64,000 nucleotides of DNA from Variovorax davisae (GTDB lineage Bacteria; Pseudomonadota; Gammaproteobacteria; Burkholderiales; Burkholderiaceae_C), in assembly GCF_030316845.1 (NCBI RefSeq), contig NZ_JASZYS010000001.1, forward strand, positions 558,001 to 622,000, in the 5' to 3' direction. The notes beneath the pieces are model-generated. The model made no database searches, was not told where the DNA came from, and worked only from the letters and a program-made list of their open reading frames with translations. The position numbers and the translations under genes were made by a program. This document shows positions 41,057 to 49,698 of the stretch, in pieces (within the stretch, counting starts at the first letter, position 1; the number at the start of each line of letters is the position of its first letter).

Positions 41057-42099
41057 CAACGCTTCAACTTCCCCCCATCGACAGCATCGACGACACCGCC
41101 TTCGCGGCACGACTGCAACAGCTGCTCGACAACAAGACCAAGCCCGTCGGCGCACTCGGCCGGCTGGAGGCGCTGGCGCTGCGCGTCGGGTGCATCCTCG
41201 GCAGCCAGGCGCCGGTGCTGGAGGCGCCGCAGATGCTGGTCTGCGCCGGGGACCACGGACTCGCGGCGCGCGGCGTGTCGGCCTATCCCAGCGACGTGAC
41301 CTGGCAGATGGTGGAGAACTTCCTGGCCGGCGGCGCGGCCGTGAGCGTGCTGGCCCGGCAGCATGGCCTGAACCTGACGGTGGTCGATTGCGGCGTGCGG
41401 CACGACTTCGCGCCGCGCCACGGGCTGCTGGTGCGCAAGCTCGCGCCGGGCACCGCCGATGCCTCCGTGGGGCCGGCGATGAGCATGGCGCAGTGCGAGC
41501 AGGCGATCGCGAACGGCATGGCGCTGATGCGCGATCTGCCCGGCAATGCGGTGCTGCTGGGCGAGATGGGCATCGGCAATTCGTCCGCGGCGGCGATGCT
41601 GCTGGCCCGGATTTCCGGCCAGGACATCGATGCCTGCACCGGCGCCGGGACCGGCCTCGATGCCGCCGGGCGGGCCCACAAGCGCAAGGTGCTGCGCGGC
41701 GTGCTCGAGTTGCACGCCGCGGCCACCGACCCGCTGGCCGCGTTGGCCGCCTTCGGCGGCTTCGAGATCGCCACGTTGGTGGGCGCGGTGCTGCAGGCGG
41801 CGCAGGAGCGGCGGGTGATCGTGCTCGACGGCTTCATCGCCAGTGCCGCGGTGCTGGTGGCGCGCGCGCTGCGCCCGCATGTCGTGCAGCGCTGCGTCGC
41901 GGCGCACGAGTCGGCCGAGCCGGGTCACCGGCTGTTGTTGAACTGCCTGGAGCTGCAGCCGCTGCTGCAGCTGGACCTGCGCCTGGGCGAAGGGTCCGGT
42001 GCGGCGCTGGCGTGGCCATTGCTGGCGTCCGCCTGCTGCATCCTGCGCGAGATGGCGAGCTTCGAATCGGCCGGTGTTTCGAGGCAGGAGCCGGCATGA
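41053..42099 (+). CDS. cobT: Nicotinate-nucleotide-dimethylbenzimidazole phosphoribosyltransferase
   Basis: Activates the lower-ligand base to its ribotide. 348 residues. Blocks: KPVGALGRLEALALRVG, GDHGLAARGVSAYPSDVTWQM, GEMGIGNSSAAAMLLA, GAGTGLDAAGRAHK, and the catalytic Glu in LGEGSGAALA near residue 313. Overlaps both neighbours by 4 nt. Supplies alpha-ribazole phosphate for CobS. Confidence 0.95.
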   Translation: MTTLQLPPIDSIDDTAFAARLQQLLDNKTKPVGALGRLEALALRVGCILGSQAPVLEAPQMLVCAGDHGLAARGVSAYPSDVTWQMVENFLAGGAAVSVLARQHGLNLTVVDCGVRHDFAPRHGLLVRKLAPGTADASVGPAMSMAQCEQAIANGMALMRDLPGNAVLLGEMGIGNSSAAAMLLARISGQDIDACTGAGTGLDAAGRAHKRKVLRGVLELHAAATDPLAALAAFGGFEIATLVGAVLQAAQERRVIVLDGFIASAAVLVARALRPHVVQRCVAAHESAEPGHRLLLNCLELQPLLQLDLRLGEGSGAALAWPLLASACCILREMASFESAGVSRQEPA

Positions 42100-42893
42100 A
42101 CGGCGTGCGCCACTTTCTGCTGGCGCTGCAGTTCTTCACCCGGGTCCCGGTCACCGGGTCGCTCGCGGGGTGGGTCGGGTTCAGCCCGGCGATGCTGCGC
42201 GCGAGCGCGGCGCATTTCCCGGGCGTCGGCTGGCTGGTGGGTGCCGTCGCCGCCGGCGTGTTCTGCATCGCGCAGGCCGGGCTTCCAGGCTTCGCCGGCG
42301 CGCTGGTGGCGGCGGCGCTGTCGACCATCGCCACCGTGCTCCTGACCGGCGCGTTCCACGAGGACGGCTTGGCCGACGTCGCGGACGGCCTCGGCGGTTC
42401 GGCCGACCGCGCGCGGGCGCTGGAGATCATGAAGGACTCGCGGATCGGCGCCTTCGGCGCGATCGCGCTGGTGCTGGCGCTGGGCCTGAAGGTGCTGCTG
42501 CTGGGGATGCTGGCGGGGCAGGGCGCACCGAACCTGGTGCTCGCGCTCGTGAGCGCCCATGTGCTGTCGCGCCTGGCGCCGCTGTTCCTGATCCGCTGGC
42601 TGCCCTACGTGGGGGACGAGAACGCGGCGAGCAAGTCGAAGCCGCTGGCCGACGCGATCGGCCATGGCGCCTTGCTGGTCGGCGTGGCGTGGTCGCTGCC
42701 GGCGGTGGGCTGGCTGGTGATGGCGCACGGCACCCTGCGGGGATTGGCGCCGGTGCTGCTGTGCGCGCTGGCCGCGTGGCTGGTCGCACGGCTGCTGCGG
42801 CGCCGGCTGCGCGGCTTCACGGGAGATGGCCTCGGTGCCACGCAGCAGGTGTGCGAACTGGCGATCTACCTTGCCCTGGCGTGGCAGGCATGA
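42096..42893 (+). CDS. cobS: Adenosylcobinamide-GDP ribazoletransferase (cobalamin synthase)
   Basis: Membrane enzyme joining adenosylcobinamide-GDP with alpha-ribazole (phosphate). 265 residues, six to seven hydrophobic segments. Family motif FHEDGLADVADGLGGSADRARALEIMKDSRIG without interruption in the gene, with the acidic metal-binding residues; C-terminal GFTGDGLGATQQVCEL. ATGA overlaps with cobT before it and with the phosphatase gene after it. Confidence 0.94.
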   Translation: MNGVRHFLLALQFFTRVPVTGSLAGWVGFSPAMLRASAAHFPGVGWLVGAVAAGVFCIAQAGLPGFAGALVAAALSTIATVLLTGAFHEDGLADVADGLGGSADRARALEIMKDSRIGAFGAIALVLALGLKVLLLGMLAGQGAPNLVLALVSAHVLSRLAPLFLIRWLPYVGDENAASKSKPLADAIGHGALLVGVAWSLPAVGWLVMAHGTLRGLAPVLLCALAAWLVARLLRRRLRGFTGDGLGATQQVCELAIYLALAWQA

Positions 42894-43441
42894 GGCTGCT
42901 GCTGGTGCGCCATGCACGGACCACTGCCGTCGATGGCTTCTGCTACGGGCGAACGGATGTGCCCGTGCTGCCCGAAATGACCCGTGCCGTGGCTGAGCGC
43001 GTGGCGCCGCTGCTGCCCGAGGGGGTTGCGCTGAGCTGTTCGCCCTTGTCGCGCTGCGCGGATCTGGCGCAAGCCATCGTCGCGCTGCGTCCCGACCTGG
43101 ACGGGGTCGGCGCCGACCCGCGCATCGCCGAGATGGACCTGGGCGGGTGGGAAGAGCGGCTCTGGTCGGCCATCGACCGTGCCGAGATCGACGCCTGGAC
43201 GCGCGAATTCGCGGACTTGCGCGCGGGGCGCAGCGGGGAGAGCACGCGGCAGTTCATGCGGCGGGTGGGCGAGGCCTTCGATGCCTGGCGCGCCGGCGGC
43301 CGCGATGCGGTCTGGATCACGCATGCCGGCGTGATTCGTTGCGCCTGGTTGCTGCGCGATGGCGTCCGTGCCGTCGAACGGTCCGATCAATGGCCGGGCC
43401 AGCCGATCGCTTTCGGCGAGTGCGTCACGATCGACATGTGA
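42890..43441 (+). CDS. cobC: Alpha-ribazole phosphatase-like histidine phosphatase
   Basis: 183 residues of the phosphoglycerate-mutase-like superfamily. Catalytic RHA motif at LLVRHARTT (R7, H8), FCYGRTDVPV, and the second His in WITHAGVIR. By position and the YGRTDV block it should remove the 5' phosphate in cobalamin nucleotide-loop assembly. Last gene of the block; 9 nt to the converging nth gene. Confidence 0.88.
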   Translation: MRLLLVRHARTTAVDGFCYGRTDVPVLPEMTRAVAERVAPLLPEGVALSCSPLSRCADLAQAIVALRPDLDGVGADPRIAEMDLGGWEERLWSAIDRAEIDAWTREFADLRAGRSGESTRQFMRRVGEAFDAWRAGGRDAVWITHAGVIRCAWLLRDGVRAVERSDQWPGQPIAFGECVTIDM

Positions 43442-43450
43442 ATGGCGGGC

Positions 43451-44089
43451 TCAGGGGGCTGGCGTCTTGGGCTTGTAGTCGCAGTAGGGTGACACGGCGC
43501 ACTGCCAGCACAGCGGCTTGCGCGCCACGCAGGTGTAGCGCCCGTGCAGGATCAGCCAGTGGTGGGCGTGCAGCCGGTAGGGCTCGGGCACCCGCTTCTC
43601 GAGCTTGAGTTCGACCTCGAGCGGCGTCTTGCCGGGCGCCAGCCCGGTGCGGTTGCCGACCCGGAAGATGTGGGTGTCGACGGCCATGGTCGGCTCGCCG
43701 AAAGCGACGTTGAGCACCACGTTGGCGGTCTTGCGGCCGACTCCGGGCAGGGCTTCGAGCTCGGGTCGCGTGCGCGGCACTTCGCCTCCGTGCAGTTCGA
43801 CCAGCATCCGGCAGGCCTCGACCAGGTGCTTGGCCTTGCTGCGGTACAGGCCGATGGTCTTGATGTAGCCCTCGAGCCCCTCGACGCCCAGGTCCAGGAT
43901 CGCCTGCGGCGTGTTGGCGACCGGAAACAGCAGGCGGGTGGCCTTGTTGACCCCGACGTCGGTGGCCTGGGCGGACAGCAGCACGGCGGCCAGCAACTCG
44001 AAGGGCGTGTCGTATTCGAGTTCCGTCTCGGGGCTCGGATTGGCCGCCTGCAAGGTGGCGAAGAACGGCTCTATGTCGGTTTTCTTCAT
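43451..44089 (-). CDS. nth: Endonuclease III
   Basis: Bifunctional DNA glycosylase/AP lyase for oxidised pyrimidines. 212 residues. Helix-hairpin-helix LPGVGRKTANVVLNVAF with catalytic Lys, catalytic Asp in VDTHIFRVGNRTGL, and an intact C-x6-C-x2-C-x5-C cluster motif at the C-terminus. The start is ATG 44089 (MKKTDIEPFFATL); the frame continues far upstream, antisense to the aminotransferase, and is not coding there. Confidence 0.95.
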   Translation of the reverse strand: MKKTDIEPFFATLQAANPSPETELEYDTPFELLAAVLLSAQATDVGVNKATRLLFPVANTPQAILDLGVEGLEGYIKTIGLYRSKAKHLVEACRMLVELHGGEVPRTRPELEALPGVGRKTANVVLNVAFGEPTMAVDTHIFRVGNRTGLAPGKTPLEVELKLEKRVPEPYRLHAHHWLILHGRYTCVARKPLCWQCAVSPYCDYKPKTPAP

Positions 44090-44152
44090 CGTGGCGGGGA
44101 GTTTAGGGGGCTGCGACAATCGCAGGCTGCAACTCCTCCCAAGAAGGCTCTC

Positions 44153-45340
44153 ATGCAATTCGCTTCCCGCCTCGACAACGTCGAAACCTCCGCCATCCGC
44201 GAACTCTTCAAGCTGCTGGGCACGCCCGGCATCATCAGCTTTGCGGGCGGCTTTCCGGACAGCGCGATGTTCGACGTCGAAGGGCTGAAGGAGGCCAGCG
44301 CCAAGGCGCTCGCCGAAGAGCCGGGCGGGGCCCTGCAGTATGGCGCCACCGAGGGCTACGAGCCGCTGCGCACGCAGCTCTCGGCCTTCATGAAGACCAA
44401 GGGCGTCGAGGTCGACCCGAGCGGCCTGATCGTGACCACCGGCAGCCAGCAGGCGCTCGACCTGCTCGGCAAGACGCTGATCTCGCCCGGCGACAAGGTG
44501 ATCGTCGAAGGCCCCACCTTCCTGGCGACGATCCAGTGCTTCCGCCTCTACGGCGCGCAGCTCATCAGCGCGCCGGTCGACGCCGACGGCGTGCGCACCG
44601 ACGAGCTCGAGAAGCTGATCGCCGAACACAAGCCGAAGTTCGTCTACCTGATCCCCACCTTCGGCAATCCCAGCGGCGCGATGCTGAGCCTGGAGCGCCG
44701 CCGCAAGGTGCTCGAGATGGCGGTGCGCTACCAGACGCTGATCGTCGAGGACGACCCCTATGGCGACCTCTACTTCGACCAGGCGCCGCCGCCCTCGATC
44801 ATGTCGCTGACCCAGGACGTCCCGGGCAGCCGCGCGCTGGTGGCACATTGCGGCAGCCTCAGCAAGGTGCTGAGCCCCGGCCTGCGCATCGGCTGGATGA
44901 TCGGCCCGGCCGAGCTGCTCGCCAAGGCGACCATGTGCAAGCAGTTCAGCGACGCCCACACCAGCACCTTCGCCCAGGCGACCGCCGCGCAGTACCTCAA
45001 GAGCGGCCGGATGCCGGCCACGCTGGCCAACGTGCGCAAGGTCTACGCAGAGCGCGCGCTGGCGATGGGCGAGGCGCTGCAGCGCGAACTGGGCGACGCC
45101 ATCACCTTCACGCAGCCGGGCGGCGGCCTGTTCTTCTGGGCCCGCCTGACCGGTGCCGGCGGCAAGGTCGCGGACGCCAACGTGCTGGCCAAGCGGGCGA
45201 TCGAGAAACTCGTGGCCTTCGTGCCGGGCGCGCCCTTTTTCGCCGAGAAGCCGGATGTGGCCACGCTGCGCCTGAGTTTCGCGACCGCCAATGTGGAGAA
45301 GATCCGCGAAGGCATCGCGCGGCTCGGCGCTGCGCTGTAG
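44153..45340 (+). CDS. PLP-dependent aminotransferase, fold type I
   Basis: 395 residues. Glycine-rich IISFAGGFPDSAMF start region, QYGATEGYEPLR, NPSGAMLS and the PLP lysine in HCGSLSKVLSPGLRIGW. The layout is that of 2-aminoadipate/aromatic aminotransferases of the LysN/KAT type, the same domain as in MocR regulators but without a DNA-binding part. Substrate not assignable. Divergent from nth with 63 nt between; I prefer ATG 44153, though the frame is open upstream across nth. Confidence 0.88.
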   Translation: MQFASRLDNVETSAIRELFKLLGTPGIISFAGGFPDSAMFDVEGLKEASAKALAEEPGGALQYGATEGYEPLRTQLSAFMKTKGVEVDPSGLIVTTGSQQALDLLGKTLISPGDKVIVEGPTFLATIQCFRLYGAQLISAPVDADGVRTDELEKLIAEHKPKFVYLIPTFGNPSGAMLSLERRRKVLEMAVRYQTLIVEDDPYGDLYFDQAPPPSIMSLTQDVPGSRALVAHCGSLSKVLSPGLRIGWMIGPAELLAKATMCKQFSDAHTSTFAQATAAQYLKSGRMPATLANVRKVYAERALAMGEALQRELGDAITFTQPGGGLFFWARLTGAGGKVADANVLAKRAIEKLVAFVPGAPFFAEKPDVATLRLSFATANVEKIREGIARLGAAL

Positions 45341-45371
45341 ACCTTCGCGCGCTTCGGCACGGGCCAAGGCG

Positions 45372-45389
45372 CCGTCACGTCACTGACAC
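45372..45389 (+). promoter_or_regulatory. PHO-box-like site before phoX
   Basis: ccgtcac-gtca-ctgacac: two 7-nt repeats four bases apart, each matching the PhoB half-site CTGTCA(T/C) at six of seven positions. It lies 88 nt before the phoX ATG. Phosphate-starvation control of phoX would be expected. Confidence 0.5.
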
Positions 45390-45476
45390 ATCGCTTTCGT
45401 CTCCGCGTCATCTGTCGTGGCTACCTTCATGGGTTGATATCCAGAACGTCAATCCGATGAAAGAAGTACACACCGA

Positions 45477-47729
45477 ATGACCGCGAAAAACCCGTCCGAA
45501 GTCCCGTCGATCGACCTGGACGATATCGGCTACAACAAGACCTCGAATCCTTCCTTCAGCGATCTGGTCGAGGCCCGCCTGAGCCGCCGCAACCTGTTCG
45601 GACTCGGCGTCGGCAGTGCCAGCGTGGCGCTGTTGCAGGCCTGTGGCGGCGGCGGCAGCAATGGCTTCATTCCTGTCGCCGCCTCGGCACCGGCTCCGGC
45701 CCCGGCACCCGCGCCGGCACCCGCGCCCGCCCCGGCTGCCGCCAAGCTCGGTTTCACCGCCGTGCCGAAAAGCCTGGACGATGTGGTCTCGGTGCCCGCC
45801 GGCTACACGGCCAGCGTGCTGTACCGTCTCGGCGACCCGATCGCCACCGGCGTGCCGGCCTACCTCAACGACGGCACCGATGCGCCCGCCAGCTATGACC
45901 GTCGGGCCGGCGACCACCACGACGGCATGACCTTCTTCGGCATCGACGCCTCGAACAAGTGGGACCCGGCCGCCGCGGCCCGCGGCCTGCTCGCGATGAA
46001 CCACGAAGCCATCACGGCGCTGTTCCTGCATCCCACCGGCCAGACCATCGTCGGCACCGGCAACGCTGCCGTGCGCAGCGTCGCTGCAGAGGTGCAACGC
46101 GAATTCTTCGTCCATGGCGTGAGCGTGATCGAAGTCGCCAAGAGCGGCACCGCCTGGAACTACAAGCAGGACTCGGGCTTCAACCGCCGCGTCCACACGC
46201 TGACCGAGATGCAGTTCTCCGGCCCGGCGGCAAGGACCGACTACCTGAAGACCAAGTTCTCGAGCGACGGCAGCACGACCCGCGGCACGGTCAACAACTG
46301 CGCCAACGGCACCACGCCGTGGGGCACCTACCTCACTTGCGAGGAAAACTGGGCGGGCTACTTCCGCCGCATCGCGGCCACCGACAACCCCAACCGCAGC
46401 GCGAAGGAGATTGCGGCCTTCGGACGCTACGGCGTCGCCGGCACCGGCCGCGAGCTCTGGGCCACCGTCACGCCCGACACCAGCGACAACCTCTATGGCC
46501 GCTGGAACACGGAGGTGGTCAGCGGCGCGGCCAGCGCCGTGGACGACTACCGCAACGGCGCCAACACCTATGGCTGGGTGGTGGAGATCGACCCCTTCAC
46601 GCCCGCCAGCACGCCGAAGAAGCGCACCGCGCTGGGCCGTTTCGGCCACGAGGGCGCCTGCCTCGGCCCGGTCGTGGTCGGCAAGCCGCTGGTCTGGTAC
46701 ATGGGCGACGACGCGCAGAACGAGTACATCTACAAGTTCGTCTCGACCAAGGCGTGGAACGCGGCCGACATCAACGGCGGCATCGCCGCCGGCGACAAGT
46801 ACATGGACGACGGCAAGCTCTACGTCGCGCGCTTCAACGCCGACGGCACGGGCAACTGGCTCGAACTCGCGCTGGGCGTCAACGGCATCACGGCCGGCAA
46901 CCCGGCGTACGCCTTCGCCGATGCCGCGGACGTGCTGATCAACGTTCGTCTCGCGGCGGACGCGGCGGGCGCGACCAAGATGGACCGGCCGGAGTGGACC
47001 GCCGTCAATCCGAAGAACGGCGAGGTGTACGTGACCCTCACCAACAACACGGCGCGACCCGTCGGTGGCACCGATGCCGCCAACCCGCGCTCGTACAACG
47101 ATCCCAAGGGCCCGACCCAGACCGCGCAGAAGGGCAATCCGAACGGCCACGTCGTGCGCTTCGCGGATGCCGGCGGCAACCCGGCCGCGACGACCTTCAA
47201 GTGGGACGTCTATCTGTTCGGCGCTCGCTCCACGGCATCGGCCGACGTCAACCTGTCGAGCCTGGTTGCAGACAACGACTTCTCGAGCCCGGACGGCATG
47301 TGGTTCAGCTCGGCGACCGCCGGGCTGCTCTGGCTCGAGACCGACGACAGCAAGTACACCGACGTGACCAACTGCATGATGCTGGCCGCCCTGCCGGGCC
47401 AGGTCGGCGATGGCGGCGCGAAGACGATCACCAACGTCGACGGCGCGACCAGTGCCACGCAGGCGACCCTGGTCGGCAAAGCGCCGGGCACGGACGGCCT
47501 GCGCCGCTTCCTCGTGGGGCCGAAGGATTGCGAGATCACCGGCATTGCCGAGTCCGGCGACGGCCGCGCGCTGTTCGTGAACATCCAGCACCCGGGCGAG
47601 ACCACGCCGGCCGCCAACATCGGCGACCCCAGCAAGTTCGGCAGTCACTGGCCCGGGGGCGGCACGGCGCGTCCGCGCTCGGCGACGGTGGTGATCACCC
47701 GGGACGATGGCGGCCTGATCGGGCTCTGA
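45477..47729 (+). CDS. phoX: PhoX-family alkaline phosphatase (DUF839), Tat lipoprotein
   Basis: 750 residues. N-terminal about 35 cytoplasmic residues, Tat-like LSRRNLFGLGVGSASVALL, then lipobox-like LLQAC followed by four Gly, so a Tat-exported lipoprotein is likely. An Ala-Pro repeat (about residues 70-88) forms a stiff spacer before the catalytic propeller. PhoX blocks: GDHHDGMTFFGID, LLAMNHEA, GTYLTCEENWAGYF, FGHEGACLGPVV and NPNGHVVRFAD. Uses Ca and Fe in studied homologues and acts on phosphomonoesters outside the inner membrane. A seven-codon frame (45457-45480) overlaps its start. Confidence 0.9.
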   Translation: MTAKNPSEVPSIDLDDIGYNKTSNPSFSDLVEARLSRRNLFGLGVGSASVALLQACGGGGSNGFIPVAASAPAPAPAPAPAPAPAPAAAKLGFTAVPKSLDDVVSVPAGYTASVLYRLGDPIATGVPAYLNDGTDAPASYDRRAGDHHDGMTFFGIDASNKWDPAAAARGLLAMNHEAITALFLHPTGQTIVGTGNAAVRSVAAEVQREFFVHGVSVIEVAKSGTAWNYKQDSGFNRRVHTLTEMQFSGPAARTDYLKTKFSSDGSTTRGTVNNCANGTTPWGTYLTCEENWAGYFRRIAATDNPNRSAKEIAAFGRYGVAGTGRELWATVTPDTSDNLYGRWNTEVVSGAASAVDDYRNGANTYGWVVEIDPFTPASTPKKRTALGRFGHEGACLGPVVVGKPLVWYMGDDAQNEYIYKFVSTKAWNAADINGGIAAGDKYMDDGKLYVARFNADGTGNWLELALGVNGITAGNPAYAFADAADVLINVRLAADAAGATKMDRPEWTAVNPKNGEVYVTLTNNTARPVGGTDAANPRSYNDPKGPTQTAQKGNPNGHVVRFADAGGNPAATTFKWDVYLFGARSTASADVNLSSLVADNDFSSPDGMWFSSATAGLLWLETDDSKYTDVTNCMMLAALPGQVGDGGAKTITNVDGATSATQATLVGKAPGTDGLRRFLVGPKDCEITGIAESGDGRALFVNIQHPGETTPAANIGDPSKFGSHWPGGGTARPRSATVVITRDDGGLIGL

Positions 47730-47747
47730 CGCGAAGCGGTCCCGGGG

Positions 47748-48989
47748 TCAGGCGATGGCCTGCGCGAAGTCGGCGATGAGCTCATCGGCGGCTTCGAGCC
47801 CGACCGAAACCCGGACCAGCCCGTCGGCGATCCCCATCTCGGCGCGCACCACGGGCCCCGCTTCCCAGTAGATCGTCGGCGCCACCGGGATCACCAGCGT
47901 CCGGTTGTCGCCCAGGCCGGTGGCCTTGATGGCCAGTTGCAGGCGGTCGAGCGCGGCCGGCATGCGCGCGTTGTCGCGCAGTTCGAAGGCCAGCAGCCAT
48001 GAGCCGGCCCGGAACAGCTTCAGGGCCAGCGCATGTTGCGGATGGCTTTCGAGCATCGGGTAGTGCACCTTGGCGACCGCCGGATGGGCTTCGAGAAAGC
48101 GCGCCAGCGCCAGTGCCGTCGCGCTGGTCTGCGCCACCCGCAGCGCCAGCGTCTCGGCACCCAGGCTGATGCGGTGGGCCTGCTCGGGCGCCAAGGTGCC
48201 GCCCATGTCGCGCAGCCCCTTCTTGCGGATCTGCTGCAGTCCCCATTGCCGGGGGTCGAGCCCGCGGTAGCTGGCGGCGATGTTGGGATAGGTGCCCCAG
48301 TCGAATTCGCCGGTGTCGGTGACCGCGCCGCCCAGCGCCGCGCCGTGGCCGGCGATGGTCTTGGTCAGCGAGTTCACGACCAGCCCGGCGCCGACGCTGC
48401 GCGGCCGGAAGAGGGCGGGGGAGGTGATCGTGTTGTCCACCACGTAGAGCAGTCCGCGCTCGCGGCACAGGGCGCCGATCGCCTCGAGGTCGGGGACCTG
48501 GGTGCCGGGGTTGGCGATGGTCTCGACGAACACCATGCGCGTCTGCGGCCGCAGGGCGTCGCGCACGCGGTCGACCGAGCCCGCATCGACCTTGTCGACC
48601 GCCACGCCCAGCCCGGCCAGCGTGCCGAACAGGCTGTTGGTGTTGCCGAAGACGAAATGGCTGGAGACGACGTGGTCGCCGGCGCGCAGCAAGGTGAGGA
48701 AGAGCGCGCTCAGCGCCGCCATGCCGCTGGCGAAGCAGATGCTGCCGAGGCCCTGCTCGAGCTGCGTCACCTTGGCTTCGAGCGCCGCCGTGGTCGGCGT
48801 GCCCTGACGGGCATAGCTGAAGCTGTTCTTGAGCGTGCCCTGGAAGACGCCGATCAGGTCCTCGGTGCGCTCGTAGCCGTACTGCACCGAGGTGTGGATC
48901 GGCTTGTGGATCGCGCCGTGCTCGACGCCGCCGCGGCGATCGCCGTGCAAGGTCGCGGAGGCGGGCGGCGGGCGCTGCTCGTCGGCCAT
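47748..48989 (-). CDS. Cystathionine gamma-synthase family PLP enzyme
   Basis: 413 residues. Family blocks: SYARQGTPTTAALEAKVTQLE, CFASGMAALSAL, VVDNTITSPALFRP and the PLP lysine in NSLTKTIAGHGAALGG. C-terminal SVGLEAADELIADF. It belongs to the trans-sulfuration family; whether it makes cystathionine, splits methionine or acts as a sulfhydrylase cannot be decided. Four bases downstream of serB on the same strand. Confidence 0.88.
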   Translation of the reverse strand: MADEQRPPPASATLHGDRRGGVEHGAIHKPIHTSVQYGYERTEDLIGVFQGTLKNSFSYARQGTPTTAALEAKVTQLEQGLGSICFASGMAALSALFLTLLRAGDHVVSSHFVFGNTNSLFGTLAGLGVAVDKVDAGSVDRVRDALRPQTRMVFVETIANPGTQVPDLEAIGALCRERGLLYVVDNTITSPALFRPRSVGAGLVVNSLTKTIAGHGAALGGAVTDTGEFDWGTYPNIAASYRGLDPRQWGLQQIRKKGLRDMGGTLAPEQAHRISLGAETLALRVAQTSATALALARFLEAHPAVAKVHYPMLESHPQHALALKLFRAGSWLLAFELRDNARMPAALDRLQLAIKATGLGDNRTLVIPVAPTIYWEAGPVVRAEMGIADGLVRVSVGLEAADELIADFAQAIA

Positions 48990-48993
48990 GGGC

Positions 48994-49698
48994 TCACCGC
49001 AGCACTTCGAGCAGGCGGTCGAGGCCGCCCTCGTTGATCGCCACCATCGCCTGCTCGCGCACCAACGGCTTCGCGTGGAAGGCCACCGAGAGGCCGGCTT
49101 CGCCCATCATCGGCAGGTCGTTGGCGCCGTCGCCGACGGCGATCGCCTCGGCCGCGGAGATGCCCAGCAGCGAGGCCACCTCGAGCAGCGTGCGGCGCTT
49201 CTCGGCGCCATCGCAGATGTCGCCCCAGGGCTGCTGCACGACCTGGCCCGTGAGCAGGCCGTCGGCTTCGTCGAGCAGGTTGGATCGCGCGAAATCGATG
49301 CCGAGGCGATCCTTCACCCGGTTGGCGAAGAAGGTGAAGCCGCCCGACACCAGCAGCACCTTGAGCCCCGCAGCCTTGCAGGCCGCGACCAGTTGCCCGG
49401 CCCCCGGGTTGAGCTGCAGGCGCTGGTCGTAGACCTGCTGCAGGGCGGCCACCGGAACGCCCTTGAGCAGCGCGACGCGGCGCCGCAGGCTGTCCTTGAA
49501 GTCCTTGATCTCGCCGCGCATCGTGGCCTCGGTGATGGCCGCGACCTCGGCCTTCTTGCCCACCGCATCGGCGATCTCGTCGATGCATTCGATGTTGATC
49601 AGGGTCGAATCCATGTCGAACGCGATCAGCTTGAAATCGGCGAGCGCGAGCGGCGGCGTGAAGCGCTGCACGACGAGGCCGGGGGAGAGTTCTTTCAT
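48994..49698 (-). CDS. serB: Phosphoserine phosphatase
   Basis: Last step of serine synthesis. 234 residues, HAD fold. Nucleophile motif FDMDSTLINIECIDEIA, motif II LLVSGGFTFFA, and motif III/IV GDGANDLPMMGEAGLSVAF. It lacks the N-terminal ACT-like part of longer SerB proteins. The ATG overlaps the mfd stop by 4 nt, so it is coupled to mfd; the open frame further upstream is antisense-free but lies inside mfd and is not used. Confidence 0.94.
   Translation of the reverse strand: MKELSPGLVVQRFTPPLALADFKLIAFDMDSTLINIECIDEIADAVGKKAEVAAITEATMRGEIKDFKDSLRRRVALLKGVPVAALQQVYDQRLQLNPGAGQLVAACKAAGLKVLLVSGGFTFFANRVKDRLGIDFARSNLLDEADGLLTGQVVQQPWGDICDGAEKRRTLLEVASLLGISAAEAIAVGDGANDLPMMGEAGLSVAFHAKPLVREQAMVAINEGGLDRLLEVLR

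Noticed and set aside
45685..45750. Hexamer repeat as CRISPR or microsatellite locus
   Set aside because: It is the in-frame Ala-Pro spacer of PhoX; no spacer-repeat pattern.
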